This document shows, one piece after another, positions 42,354-51,900 of a stretch of DNA of 64,000 bases (position 1 is the first letter of the stretch; every line of letters begins with the position of its first letter). The notes beneath the pieces were generated by a model. It was not told the DNA's origin, ran no database searches, and saw nothing but the letters and a program-made list of their open reading frames with translations. Position numbers and translations under genes: made by a program. The DNA lies in contig MAAO01000016.1 of NCBI GenBank assembly GCA_002163155.1, forward strand, positions 186,001-250,000, in the 5' to 3' direction. Source of the DNA: Halobacteriovorax marinus (GTDB lineage Bacteria; Bdellovibrionota; Bacteriovoracia; Bacteriovoracales; Bacteriovoracaceae).

Positions 42354-43640
42354 ATGGCTTATTTAAAAAATATAAAAAATCTCTATTTAATTGGTTTTGT
42401 TCTCATTCTATTCTCATTTTTTGGATTCTATGAATCTTGGAAAGACTATAAAATAAAAGAACGAAAACAAGCAGCAATGACAACAAGAATGTTGATTAAA
42501 AGGAATTTAGATAAATCCTTCATGCTTAACTCAAGAACTTTTCCAAAGGCCATTAACCTTGAAAAGAATAGAGTTGATGTTCAATATTCATTCAATAAAA
42601 CGTTAACCAAACATATTAAGAAATTATTAAAGAGATATAGATCAGATTATTCCTCTGTAATAGTTATTGATAATGAAACAGGATATATTCTTTCTGCAGT
42701 AGGTTATGAAAGAAAAGGAAATGAATTTAATATTTCACTCCCTTTTAGTTCAACACATCCTTCTGCCAGTTTATTTAAGATTATTACTACTGCAGACCTT
42801 ATAGAAAAATCGCAGCTATCAAAAGAATCTGTATTCAAATTTCGAGGAAGAGGAACAACTCTTTATAAGTATCAGTTAAAAGATAAGAAGAGTCGATGGG
42901 TTAGACACCAATCGCTTGGTAGAGCTTTTGCGTATTCTAATAATGTAATTTTTGGAAAAGCTGCTATACAGAGTTCATCAGCCGAAAGGTTGTTTGATAT
43001 GGCTTCTGACTTTGGTTTTAATGAGAGGTTAATGGAGGAGATAAATCTTTCTAAATCAAACTTCGAAATGCCACAGACAGAATATTCTTTAGCAGAAAAG
43101 GCATCAGGTTTTAATAAAGAAACAATGATGTCTCCTATACACGCTGCAGTTCTATCATCAATTATTGCTAATGATGGAGTCTTGAACTACCCGAGAGTAG
43201 TTACTGAAATTTCTGAAGGTGAATCCAGTAAAGTTATATGGAGTCCTCAACAAAAGACAAAGAGAGTTTTAGAAGTTGGAACAGCAAGGCAAATGCAAGA
43301 CTTAATGGGAATGACTGTTAAGATCGGAACAGCTCGCGGTTCTTTTAGAAGACTAAATAGAAAATTGAAAAAGAATTTAATAATTGGTGGAAAAACAGGT
43401 TCTATTACAGGTGGAGTTCCTTACGGAAAAAGAGATTGGTTTACTTCCTTTGCGATGCCTAAAAACCCAAGTTTAGGAAAAGGAATATCTGTTGCTGTAA
43501 TGAATATTAACGTTAAAAAGTGGTATGTTAAATCTTCCTACCTTGCAAAAAATATTATTGAATTCTACTTTAAAAAAATTGATCCACTTAATGATAATCT
43601 TTCAAAAATTAAGAAGAAAGATTTTGATAAGGATTCTTAG
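42354..43640 (+). CDS. Membrane-anchored transpeptidase-domain penicillin-binding protein
   Basis: One N-terminal membrane segment (about residues 12-27, IGFVLILFSFFGF) is followed by a basic linker and a penicillin-binding domain with all three active-site motifs: SASLFK (S-x-x-K), SNN and KTGS. There is no glycosyltransferase domain and no recognisable dimerisation domain, so it is shorter (428) than FtsI/PBP2. It probably is a D,D-transpeptidase or carboxypeptidase working on periplasmic peptidoglycan. Its stop codon overlaps the start of lepB by one base. Confidence 0.85.
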   Translation: MAYLKNIKNLYLIGFVLILFSFFGFYESWKDYKIKERKQAAMTTRMLIKRNLDKSFMLNSRTFPKAINLEKNRVDVQYSFNKTLTKHIKKLLKRYRSDYSSVIVIDNETGYILSAVGYERKGNEFNISLPFSSTHPSASLFKIITTADLIEKSQLSKESVFKFRGRGTTLYKYQLKDKKSRWVRHQSLGRAFAYSNNVIFGKAAIQSSSAERLFDMASDFGFNERLMEEINLSKSNFEMPQTEYSLAEKASGFNKETMMSPIHAAVLSSIIANDGVLNYPRVVTEISEGESSKVIWSPQQKTKRVLEVGTARQMQDLMGMTVKIGTARGSFRRLNRKLKKNLIIGGKTGSITGGVPYGKRDWFTSFAMPKNPSLGKGISVAVMNINVKKWYVKSSYLAKNIIEFYFKKIDPLNDNLSKIKKKDFDKDS

Positions 43641-44398
43641 TGGAAGATTTTGAAGAAAACGTTCCTATAAATCCAAAATCAAATAAATTACAGAGAGAAG
43701 TTCTCTCTCTCTTTGCGATAGTTTTTACAATTTTAGTCTTTAGATCATCATTCTACGAACCTTATAGAATACCTTCCGGTTCAATGATTCCAACTTTAAA
43801 AATTGGAGATTATATAATTGTAAATAAATTTGCCTATGGCTTAAAATATCCTTTTAGTGATATGGCGATAGGTGATATTAATTTAAACCCTTCTTATGTT
43901 TTTAAACAAGAGATGCCCAGAAGAGGCGACGTTATAGTCTTTAAGTATCCAAAAGATCCTAGCACTAGTTATATCAAAAGAGTGATTGGCCTTCCGGGTG
44001 ATACTATTGAAATTAAAGATAAGATAGTGTTTGTAAATGACCAGCCCATGGAAATGGTAGAAACAGATGCAACTCCATTCCTAAAGGATATGGATGAAAA
44101 GTTTAAAAAATACAAATTAAACTTCTTCAAAGTTAGTGTAGAAAAGAAACATCACTTTATTCAGCAAGACAGTGACAATTATTACTTAGTTAATAAAGAT
44201 AAAATCACCATTCCAGATGGGGAAATTTTTGTCATGGGTGATAATAGAGACTTCTCTTATGACTCAAGGTTTTGGGGAACTGTTCCTGTGGAATATGTGA
44301 AAGGCCGAGCAGAAATGGTTTGGTTTTCAATTGTTTTTCCTGTTGATGGAGGTGTCTTCAAATTTCGTCCTTCACGAATAGGAAATTCTATAGAATAG
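43640..44398 (+). CDS. lepB: LepB, signal peptidase I
   Basis: Cleaves signal peptides of secreted proteins at the outer face of the inner membrane. An N-terminal membrane segment is followed by the catalytic serine motif SGSMIPTLKIGDYI, the box with the catalytic lysine (SYIKRVIGLPGD), and the GDNRDFSYDSRFWG motif. The GTG start shares the last base of the preceding TAG. At 252 residues with one clear membrane segment it is on the short side. The stop codon lies within a hairpin shared with convergent mutS2. Confidence 0.94.
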   Translation: MEDFEENVPINPKSNKLQREVLSLFAIVFTILVFRSSFYEPYRIPSGSMIPTLKIGDYIIVNKFAYGLKYPFSDMAIGDINLNPSYVFKQEMPRRGDVIVFKYPKDPSTSYIKRVIGLPGDTIEIKDKIVFVNDQPMEMVETDATPFLKDMDEKFKKYKLNFFKVSVEKKHHFIQQDSDNYYLVNKDKITIPDGEIFVMGDNRDFSYDSRFWGTVPVEYVKGRAEMVWFSIVFPVDGGVFKFRPSRIGNSIE

Positions 44399-44416
44399 AG
44401 GGTCCTAACCCTCTAT
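44395..44416. terminator. Hairpin spanning the stop codons of lepB and mutS2
   Basis: ATAGAGGG-TCCTAA-CCCTCTAT, a perfect 8-bp stem, contains the lepB stop codon (TAG, 44396-44398) in its left arm and the mutS2 stop codon (44405-44407) in the loop. Neither side has a clear T run, so it may be a weak bidirectional terminator or a 3'-end stabiliser. Confidence 0.5.
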
Positions 44417-46768
44417 CGTAACCCTCGTTGCACCATCATTTCCGTCTTCTGGTATCCAAGTTAACTCTCTATTATCTTTTAAGTAAACTCTAAGCCACTT
44501 CTTTAAAGTGCCTTCTCCATGTCCATGAATAATATTTAAAAAAGGGATATCTCCGGCGATGAGCTCATGAACAGAGTCTTCAACTAGTTTTTGAAATTCT
44601 TCTAGCCTCATTCCTCTACCATCAATTTCAAGCTTTCCATAAACAGAACGAGTAATATTGATTTGAACATTTTGTTTAGGATATTTAATTTTAGCTGAAG
44701 TCAGTTTGTCTAGCTTCATCCAAATAGACATCTTGCCATTTATAACTTGAACTTCTTTCTTCCTATGATTAATGGCCATGACTTTAACATCGCGATTAAA
44801 AGTTGGAGAGAATAAAAGGTCTCCTTCTCTGATATCGTCGATAGTTATATTTGCTGTAATTTGAACGTCTTCTAATATCTCAGTGAATTTTCTTTTCTTA
44901 GGATCTGGTAAGGATCCAGAAATAGCAGAAACTTTCTTAGCCAATTGTTTTTTCGAATCAATTTTTCCTTTTCTAGTTTCGCTTAATAAATTCTCGGCTT
45001 TCGATATAATCTTATTCAATTTCTTTTTATATTCTTTTATTAATCTTTCTTTTTCGAGATGAACTAGTCCTTCCATAGATTGTTTTTGATTTTTTAGAGA
45101 ATTATTTAACTGTCTATTTTCCATTAAATGACGGTCAAGTTCAGACTTCTTATGAGAAAGCTCCTGAAGTAATTGTTCGTATGAAAGTTGTTTCTTATCA
45201 AGGATTTGCTCAGCTGATTCTGAAATATTATTAGAAAGTCCAAACCTTGTGGCCAATATATCAAAAATTTGGAATGCCATTGAGCTTCCTGGTGATCCAA
45301 AGAGTAATTTATATGTTGGCATACTTGTCTCTTGATCGAATCCAACATGACAAGATGTATATTCTTTAGAGCTATGAATATATGTTTTAAAAAATTGATG
45401 ATGGGTAGAAATTATAACTTTAGCATCGCTCCTCTTATGTATTTCTTGAAGAAAAGAAATTGCTAAGGCCGAAGCTTCTTCAGAAGAAGTAGAATTAAAG
45501 ATTTCATCGACAATAATAAGTGAATTCGGTTCAATGTCTTTAAGTAGTTCCAAATAATTCTTTGCTTCAGAAGCAAATGAGCTAAGTCCAGTGGTAAGGT
45601 CTTGTTGATCGTGTGAGAAGTAGTATATGCCTTGAGGTAAATATATCTCGCAGCTTCTTGCTGGTACGTAAAGTCCCATATAACTCATCAAAAAACACAG
45701 AGAAACAGACTTTAATGTCACCGTTTTCCCTCCAGTGTTAGGACCAGAAATGACAAGTCCTTTAGAAGTAGAATCGAGATGTAGATCATTTAGTACGGGA
45801 TTTTCAATTAGTGGGTGAAAGAAGTCTTTAATGTTAACTTTATTATCTTGATTTAGTATTGGCCTACATAATTGTAAATCATACGAGTAAGAAGACTTGG
45901 CTTTAATTAGATCAAGTTTATAGTAATAGTGAAGAATGTTAAGAGGAGCTCTCTCAAAAAGTAGTAGAGTCTCACAAAAGTTTTGGCAAATTTCATTTAT
46001 AATAGCATCAATTTGAGCCATTATTCTCATTCTTCTATTGCTCTTATCTCTCAAGGAATATGGCTCAATGAATAGAGTCATACCAGTACTTGACTTGGCA
46101 ACAATTACACCCATTTTCGAATTATAAGAATCAGATCTTACTGCCAAAACATATCTATCATTAATAATATCGTGTTCGTTATATTGTAGGGCTTTACTAT
46201 AACTCTCTTCTCTTTTGATTTTAGAAATGGATATTCTCAAGTCAGTCTCTAAATCCCTAACTTCCTTGAATAACTTTGAGAGCTTTGGATGTTTTTCTAA
46301 CTGAGTCTCTCCATTTTGAGAAACTAGATTTCTAAACTCTCGAATGAACTTATTGCGAATCTTACTTCTAAGAGCTTGATCTGGATGATTATGTTCAATA
46401 TTAAAATGATCAAATGTTCTAAAAATTGCAGGGTAGTTCTCAAGTAATTTGCAAATTGTATTGAGTTGGTTAAGCTCTAAAACTATTCCTTTCTCGATAG
46501 ATTTTAAATATGTTTCAAGCTCATTAGTACTAGGTAGTGTAATAAAAACATTGTTTAACGCATGGTTGTAATTCTCTCTTTCTAGAAGATAAAGTTCAAT
46601 GAAATTGAGTTCTTGGTTTATTATACTTATAGGTCTAAATTCTAAAAGGTTGTTAATACCCTCTTTGGTATAATTAAAATAGGATTGACTAACAAGTGCC
46701 GTGAGGATTTCTTGCCAGTCGAGATAATCTAGAAATTTTGAATTCTTATTAAGTAAGTTGAGTGCCAT
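44405..46768 (-). CDS. mutS2: MutS2 with Smr domain
   Basis: A MutS-family ATPase without the mismatch-binding domain. It has the core/lever helices, the Walker A ISGPNTGGKT near residue 340, the Walker B IIVDEIFNSTSSEE, long coiled-coil helices, and a C-terminal Smr endonuclease domain (DIDGRGMRLEEF then IIHGHGEGTLKKW). In Bacillus subtilis MutS2 senses collided ribosomes and splits them. The ATG at 46766-46768 begins MALNLLNKNSKFLDYLDW, a typical start; the frame runs upstream to 46813. It is divergent from an rqcH-like gene whose ATG overlaps it. Confidence 0.93.
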   Translation of the reverse strand: MALNLLNKNSKFLDYLDWQEILTALVSQSYFNYTKEGINNLLEFRPISIINQELNFIELYLLERENYNHALNNVFITLPSTNELETYLKSIEKGIVLELNQLNTICKLLENYPAIFRTFDHFNIEHNHPDQALRSKIRNKFIREFRNLVSQNGETQLEKHPKLSKLFKEVRDLETDLRISISKIKREESYSKALQYNEHDIINDRYVLAVRSDSYNSKMGVIVAKSSTGMTLFIEPYSLRDKSNRRMRIMAQIDAIINEICQNFCETLLLFERAPLNILHYYYKLDLIKAKSSYSYDLQLCRPILNQDNKVNIKDFFHPLIENPVLNDLHLDSTSKGLVISGPNTGGKTVTLKSVSLCFLMSYMGLYVPARSCEIYLPQGIYYFSHDQQDLTTGLSSFASEAKNYLELLKDIEPNSLIIVDEIFNSTSSEEASALAISFLQEIHKRSDAKVIISTHHQFFKTYIHSSKEYTSCHVGFDQETSMPTYKLLFGSPGSSMAFQIFDILATRFGLSNNISESAEQILDKKQLSYEQLLQELSHKKSELDRHLMENRQLNNSLKNQKQSMEGLVHLEKERLIKEYKKKLNKIISKAENLLSETRKGKIDSKKQLAKKVSAISGSLPDPKKRKFTEILEDVQITANITIDDIREGDLLFSPTFNRDVKVMAINHRKKEVQVINGKMSIWMKLDKLTSAKIKYPKQNVQINITRSVYGKLEIDGRGMRLEEFQKLVEDSVHELIAGDIPFLNIIHGHGEGTLKKWLRVYLKDNRELTWIPEDGNDGATRVTIEG

Positions 46769-48122
46769 GATACAAACTATTGTTGATTTAAATAATACAG
46801 TCCAAGAGTACAATAAGATGTGTCATATTGACCAGCGTGTATGTACTTCTGTTATGCAAAAAATTTATTCAAGCCCCCATTATTTATCGTTATCAATGCG
46901 GTTGCCAGGGAAAACATTATTCTTTTACTTGGGGCGAGGACAGAAGTACGAAGGCCTATTTATTGGTAAGAAAGCAGTACCTTCGAAATATAGAATAAGA
47001 GATCGATTCATTGAGTTTTGTAGAAAATATTTACAAGGCGGAATTGTTCATAAAGTAGAAACAAAGCTAAACGACAGACTACTCAATATTCACTTTACTA
47101 AAAGAGATTGTCACTACGACTTCACTTGTTTCTGGAAAGGACGTGAGCTTTATTTTTCACTTCTTGAAAATAACAAGGAAGGTAAACGTGTCTTTTGTAG
47201 TTGGATTGGTTGGCAAAATATATACGATGAAACAACTGTGGAATCTATTTATTCTAAAATAGGCGCTGGAAATGTTAAGTCTGAAAAAGAAGCAAAGGGT
47301 CTTTTCGATGAAGAGAATTATTTTCATGACTTAGAAAAAAATGTCGATGTTCACAGCTTTCCTAAAAGAAAAAAGAAGTTCTTTCAAAGAAAGTTAGTGA
47401 ATATTGAAAAAGATTTAGAGAAAGTAAAAAAATGGAAAGAACTAAAACACGAAATCGAAGGATCAGACTTTGTCATTCCTATGGATTACGAATTTAGCTT
47501 ACAGGGATTGAAATTTAAAATTGATGTGAGTGTAAACGAATTTAAGAGAAGAGATAAAATATATAAGAAAATTAAAGCATTTAGAAATGCTGAAACCTTA
47601 TTGGAAAATAGGCTAAACACGACAAGGAATGAATTTAAAAAATGGGCCGATGGCGATGTTTTTATAGTTAAAGGACTTGGCAAAACAGTAGAGCCCGTCT
47701 GGAAAAGTACCAAGAAGTCTGACCGTATAGATCAGGTAAAAGGTGTCAATAAGAAAATATATTCAATTGGTTCAGAGCTTCAGCTTGCTGTTGGATTGGA
47801 CAGCTCAAGTAATGATTGGCTTAGAAAAAATTGGGCATCAAAGGAAGATATTTGGTTCCATATAGATGGTGACAAAAGTGCTCATGTATTTTTGAAAAAC
47901 CCAAAGAATGTAAACGTAGAGCATAACTTACTGCAATTAATAGGTTCGGTTATGAAGGCGTACAGTCAATTCTCCTCGTCACAGATACCCTTGGTTTATA
48001 CTCAGGTAAAGAATGTTAAGGGGGTGAAGGGCGCCCCAGGAAAGGTCACTTTTAAGAAAGAAAAAAGAATTGATGTCTATTTTGATGAATCTTGGAAGGA
48101 AAGAATTTCAATCATTTCGTGA
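46767..48122 (+). CDS. rqcH: NFACT-domain protein, RqcH/Rqc2-like
   Basis: The N-terminal part shows the NFACT-N pattern with RKYLQGGIVHKVETKLNDRLL, including the Asp-Arg pair (residues 103-104) that in RqcH is needed for tRNA recruitment and C-terminal alanine tailing. Coiled-coil helices follow, then the C-terminal NFACT-R domain (DIWFHIDGDKSAHVFL, about 360-375, and YTQVKNVKGVKGAPGKVTF). At 451 residues it is shorter than B. subtilis RqcH (about 570), mostly in the middle. RqcH binds obstructed 50S subunits and tags nascent chains for degradation. Some alternatives are other NFACT roles. The start is the ATG at 46767. Confidence 0.82.
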   Translation: MIQTIVDLNNTVQEYNKMCHIDQRVCTSVMQKIYSSPHYLSLSMRLPGKTLFFYLGRGQKYEGLFIGKKAVPSKYRIRDRFIEFCRKYLQGGIVHKVETKLNDRLLNIHFTKRDCHYDFTCFWKGRELYFSLLENNKEGKRVFCSWIGWQNIYDETTVESIYSKIGAGNVKSEKEAKGLFDEENYFHDLEKNVDVHSFPKRKKKFFQRKLVNIEKDLEKVKKWKELKHEIEGSDFVIPMDYEFSLQGLKFKIDVSVNEFKRRDKIYKKIKAFRNAETLLENRLNTTRNEFKKWADGDVFIVKGLGKTVEPVWKSTKKSDRIDQVKGVNKKIYSIGSELQLAVGLDSSSNDWLRKNWASKEDIWFHIDGDKSAHVFLKNPKNVNVEHNLLQLIGSVMKAYSQFSSSQIPLVYTQVKNVKGVKGAPGKVTFKKEKRIDVYFDESWKERISIIS

Positions 48123-48181
48123 ACTTAGAAATACCTGTAAAATATAGAGAGTTTTAAGTGACTCTAGTTCAGAGGTAGAAA

Positions 48182-48988
48182 ATGAAAGTGTTTTTAGTAT
48201 TGTTGACGTTAGTTTTTTCTGTCAATTTATTTGGTAGAGAGATCCCGGAAGTAAATGAATTTGATATTCGTTACTATCATCCTGAGAATTATGGTCTAAA
48301 AGATTTAGTGTTTGAAATTCGTATTTCAAACTTGGTTGAAACATTAAACAAGAGACAGAACTTTGGAAGAATTGAAGATCTTTATTTTAAGATCTATTGG
48401 ATGTTTCCAGGTCAATATCAAATAAAAGTATTTGGTTTCCCAAAAGGCTTTCTAGAAGTAAAGCATCAACTGAAGCAAATGATTAAGAATAGACTCGACT
48501 TCGTCATTCCCTTAAAGCTTGCACCTAGAGTGAGAAGTTATGAGTTGAGTTATTTCAAAACGAAAGGAGCCAAAGGTGTTCGGGGTAAGGATCGAACAGG
48601 ATCAAGACCAGTATCAGAAATACAATTAAAATTTAAAAGAAATGGAATGCTAAAGGAATTTAAAACATTTAGCCCCACAGGTGTTAATACGTCACATTTT
48701 GATTTAACTTCAAAGGGTTGGAGTAACAACAAGTGGGTTGTCGACAAAATGATCATTAAATTAATTCAAGGTGTTCAACTTACAACAATAGAAAATGATT
48801 TTACCTATAAACCAATTTCTGGTTTTGGTTTTCCTCAGCGAGTTGATATAAAAACGTCTCAAGAAATATTGACCAATAATAATGGAAAGTCTAACAAGAG
48901 AACAGTTTCATCTTCAATTGAGTTTAGTAATTACGAAGTAAATACTGGAAAAGCTCAAAGGTATATGATTCGAGGAATTAAAAAGTAG
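48182..48988 (+). CDS. Secreted hypothetical protein
   Basis: A clear signal peptide (VFLVLLTLVFSVNLFG) gives a periplasmic or outer-membrane-linked protein of about 250 residues. The mature part is rich in beta-strand-like alternation and basic residues, with a C-terminal GFGFPQRVDIKT segment that recalls lipoprotein-carrier folds; I do not claim that. It is 1 base from the following lipoprotein gene, so both are probably produced together. Confidence 0.65.
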   Translation: MKVFLVLLTLVFSVNLFGREIPEVNEFDIRYYHPENYGLKDLVFEIRISNLVETLNKRQNFGRIEDLYFKIYWMFPGQYQIKVFGFPKGFLEVKHQLKQMIKNRLDFVIPLKLAPRVRSYELSYFKTKGAKGVRGKDRTGSRPVSEIQLKFKRNGMLKEFKTFSPTGVNTSHFDLTSKGWSNNKWVVDKMIIKLIQGVQLTTIENDFTYKPISGFGFPQRVDIKTSQEILTNNNGKSNKRTVSSSIEFSNYEVNTGKAQRYMIRGIKK

Positions 48989-51900
48989 ATGAGTATCTTA
49001 AAAAAAATAGTCTATTTGCTTACTGCCATTTTAGTACTGTCTTGTTTTAAGCAAGACGTACCTGAGGTGAGTTCAGATGTTCCGCGAACAGTTCGTGATT
49101 TTGATCAGCTTAAGGCGTGTTCAAATGTCTCATATTTTGAAGGCTTTCTCGAAAGAAATAATCTCCTTAACCTCTTTGTGTGTTCTAGTTGGGATTTGAA
49201 ATTTACAAAAATGTTTCAAGCTCTTTTGGATATCCCTGAGGAAAATTGGAATGATCTAGTTCGACCGATTGATGCTATATTTTTTGCAGACAGGGGAAGG
49301 CGAGATCGTTTTATTAATTATTATAGAGATTTAGATAGAGATGGTGCTCTAGACGATCTTGGTAGAGTTTTAACTGCTCTTACTGATACAAATTACTATG
49401 ATGGCCTCAATCACTTATTCATCTGTGCTGATGAGCCTGAAAACGTTGTTTGTGATTCTAGGGATATGAGAGTATCAAAGGAAGAAGTTAAGAACTTCTT
49501 TGATTTTCTTAATAGAGATCCAAAAATGTTATTAGAGTTGTCATTTGTTATTGACCACTTTCATAATGCACTTATCGGAAGATCCGAAAATCTTAGAAGA
49601 GAAATCAATAAATTTAATAACACAGATTTTTTTAATTCACTTAGAACAATCACAATCTCAAAATTTGCTGAAAAGTATCTAAGTGGACTTACGGACTCTG
49701 ACTTAAGACTGATTAGACGTTTCTTTTCCACAATGGACTCGTCACAGGATTTGACCTGGATCAAGTCTTGGTTAACAAACGATAGTGTCAATTCTGAATA
49801 CCTTTACGAGTTACTGTCAATTCCTGTTCATTCTGAAAAGCAATTAGTAAGAGATGTTAAAGTTCTTAACAGTCTTTATGTTAATGCAGTTTTATGTACT
49901 GCGGGTGATTTAGAATTACAGATTGATATAAAAGATCTCGTAAATAATACTTTGGGATATTTAAAGACTAATGAAGTCACAAAGTTCTATGATTCCCTTC
50001 TTCTAGCAAGTGAATCAATTAAATACGCAAGACCCGTTTGTCCCGAAATAACTGATGCTCAAGGACAAATTAACTACTGGGAATATTCGCAACAAAGAAA
50101 TGTAAATCATACTTTAGATTTAGGGAACGCCCTTAATTATTCAACTAAGTTGGTCTCAAAAGAACAGACTATTGAATTTCTGAAATATATTATTGATTTG
50201 GTAGAAGCCGACTATCCCTATCTTATGTCAGCTATATCAGGTGAATTATTTAATATTGGGAATGAATTAAACCGAGTTGTACTTGAAAATTCAGAGCCAT
50301 TTTACGGAATAGTACTGGATATATTTAAAAATAGCGATGATCAAATTTTTAAATCAGGTGCTGTGTTATTAAATGAAGTCTTTAATGAAAATATGAGTCC
50401 TGATATTGCAGCATGGAGTAAAGTATGGCTCTTTTGGAATAAAACAGAGCAGAACTTTCTATTTAACTTTGTTGATAGACATCTAGATGTTGGAACTGAT
50501 TATGTAAGGTTGTTTTCTTTCTACTCATTATTTATGAAAGAAATTTCTCAAGCCTGGCCCACTCTCAGAGAGGGCTATATAAAGGATGAAGAAACTAAAG
50601 AGCAAACATATCAGGCCTTTAAGAAGGCATCTAGTATTTTTCATGGTGAAGATATTCTTGATGATTATAAGAAGTTCTTTTCAAGAGATCATGTTCTTAA
50701 ATTGTTAAGTATTATTACTTCTGGTCAAAATTATAATGCATCAAGAATTGCATCCCTTAACCTGTCCTATAAGAGTGAGTTCGACCAGCTGCCTAAGAGG
50801 AACTTTAGTTTAGATGTTTCAGGATCATCAGTAGGAGAGAAGGTTAGTGAGTGTGTAAATGCTATCACTGAGCATGACTCTCTTTATAGTTTAATCAAAA
50901 ACTATCCTGAGAACTGTAAAAGTATCAATTCTGGTTATGTTTTGGATGATTTGACTCAGGGGATGGACGTTCTCATTGGTAAGTTTGAAAATCAGTTTCC
51001 TGATCAGAGTGTGGATCATTTCTTTGAGTTGGGAGGATTACTTTCTCCCGAAATGACTATTTGGGCGATAGCAAATGCTGTTTCGGTGAATGCTCAATAT
51101 AAGAAACATGATCGAGACATAGGTGATGCTTTTAATTTTATAGAAAAATACTTATATCAATTCGGAGAAGAAGGAAAGAAAGGTTATCAACTTGTTAAAC
51201 AAGGTATTGATTTTCTCATAGATTGGATGCCCGGTGATGAAGAAAAAAGTTTTAGAAATGGGTTAATAAGTGAATTTGTTATAAATAAAGAGAAGTTTGG
51301 AGATATCTTTGATAATTCAAGTCTCTATCTTAATGATTATGATCAATGGATACTGGGTTATAGAAAAACTCAATATATTGAAGATGAAAAATACAAGTGT
51401 GAAAATTTCTTAAATACAAATGTTGGTAAGAATATTTGTCCTGAAAAGCCTGCTGTGAAAAAGTACTTAAAACTACTCACTAAGCAGTTAACAACGGTCT
51501 TCGAAGAAAGTGAAGGACATCCTTTAGAACATATTCTAGATGCAGCTCTTCCCGAGGGGGGAGTATATATCCCTCTTGATGAACGAGATGCTAAGAAGAA
51601 GCGCTTAACTTTACTGGAAACGTTTAATTACCTTTTTGACTTAACAGATAAGAATCTTGCAGTGAATAGAACATTAGTAAAGCATCGTAAATCTTTGGAT
51701 CATGACAAAGAAAAGTATGAATTAACAACGTCTGAAAGAATCGATCTTGTTATACGTGAAGTGGCTTTTGGTCACAACTACCTAGGTGTTCAGTATCTAA
51801 ATGCAGTCGTTAAGGGTGAAAAGTATAACAAGATTGTTAAAAGTAAAAAAACATTAATGCAAACTTGCGTAAGACTTCCTTGGCTTAAATGTGGGAAGAG

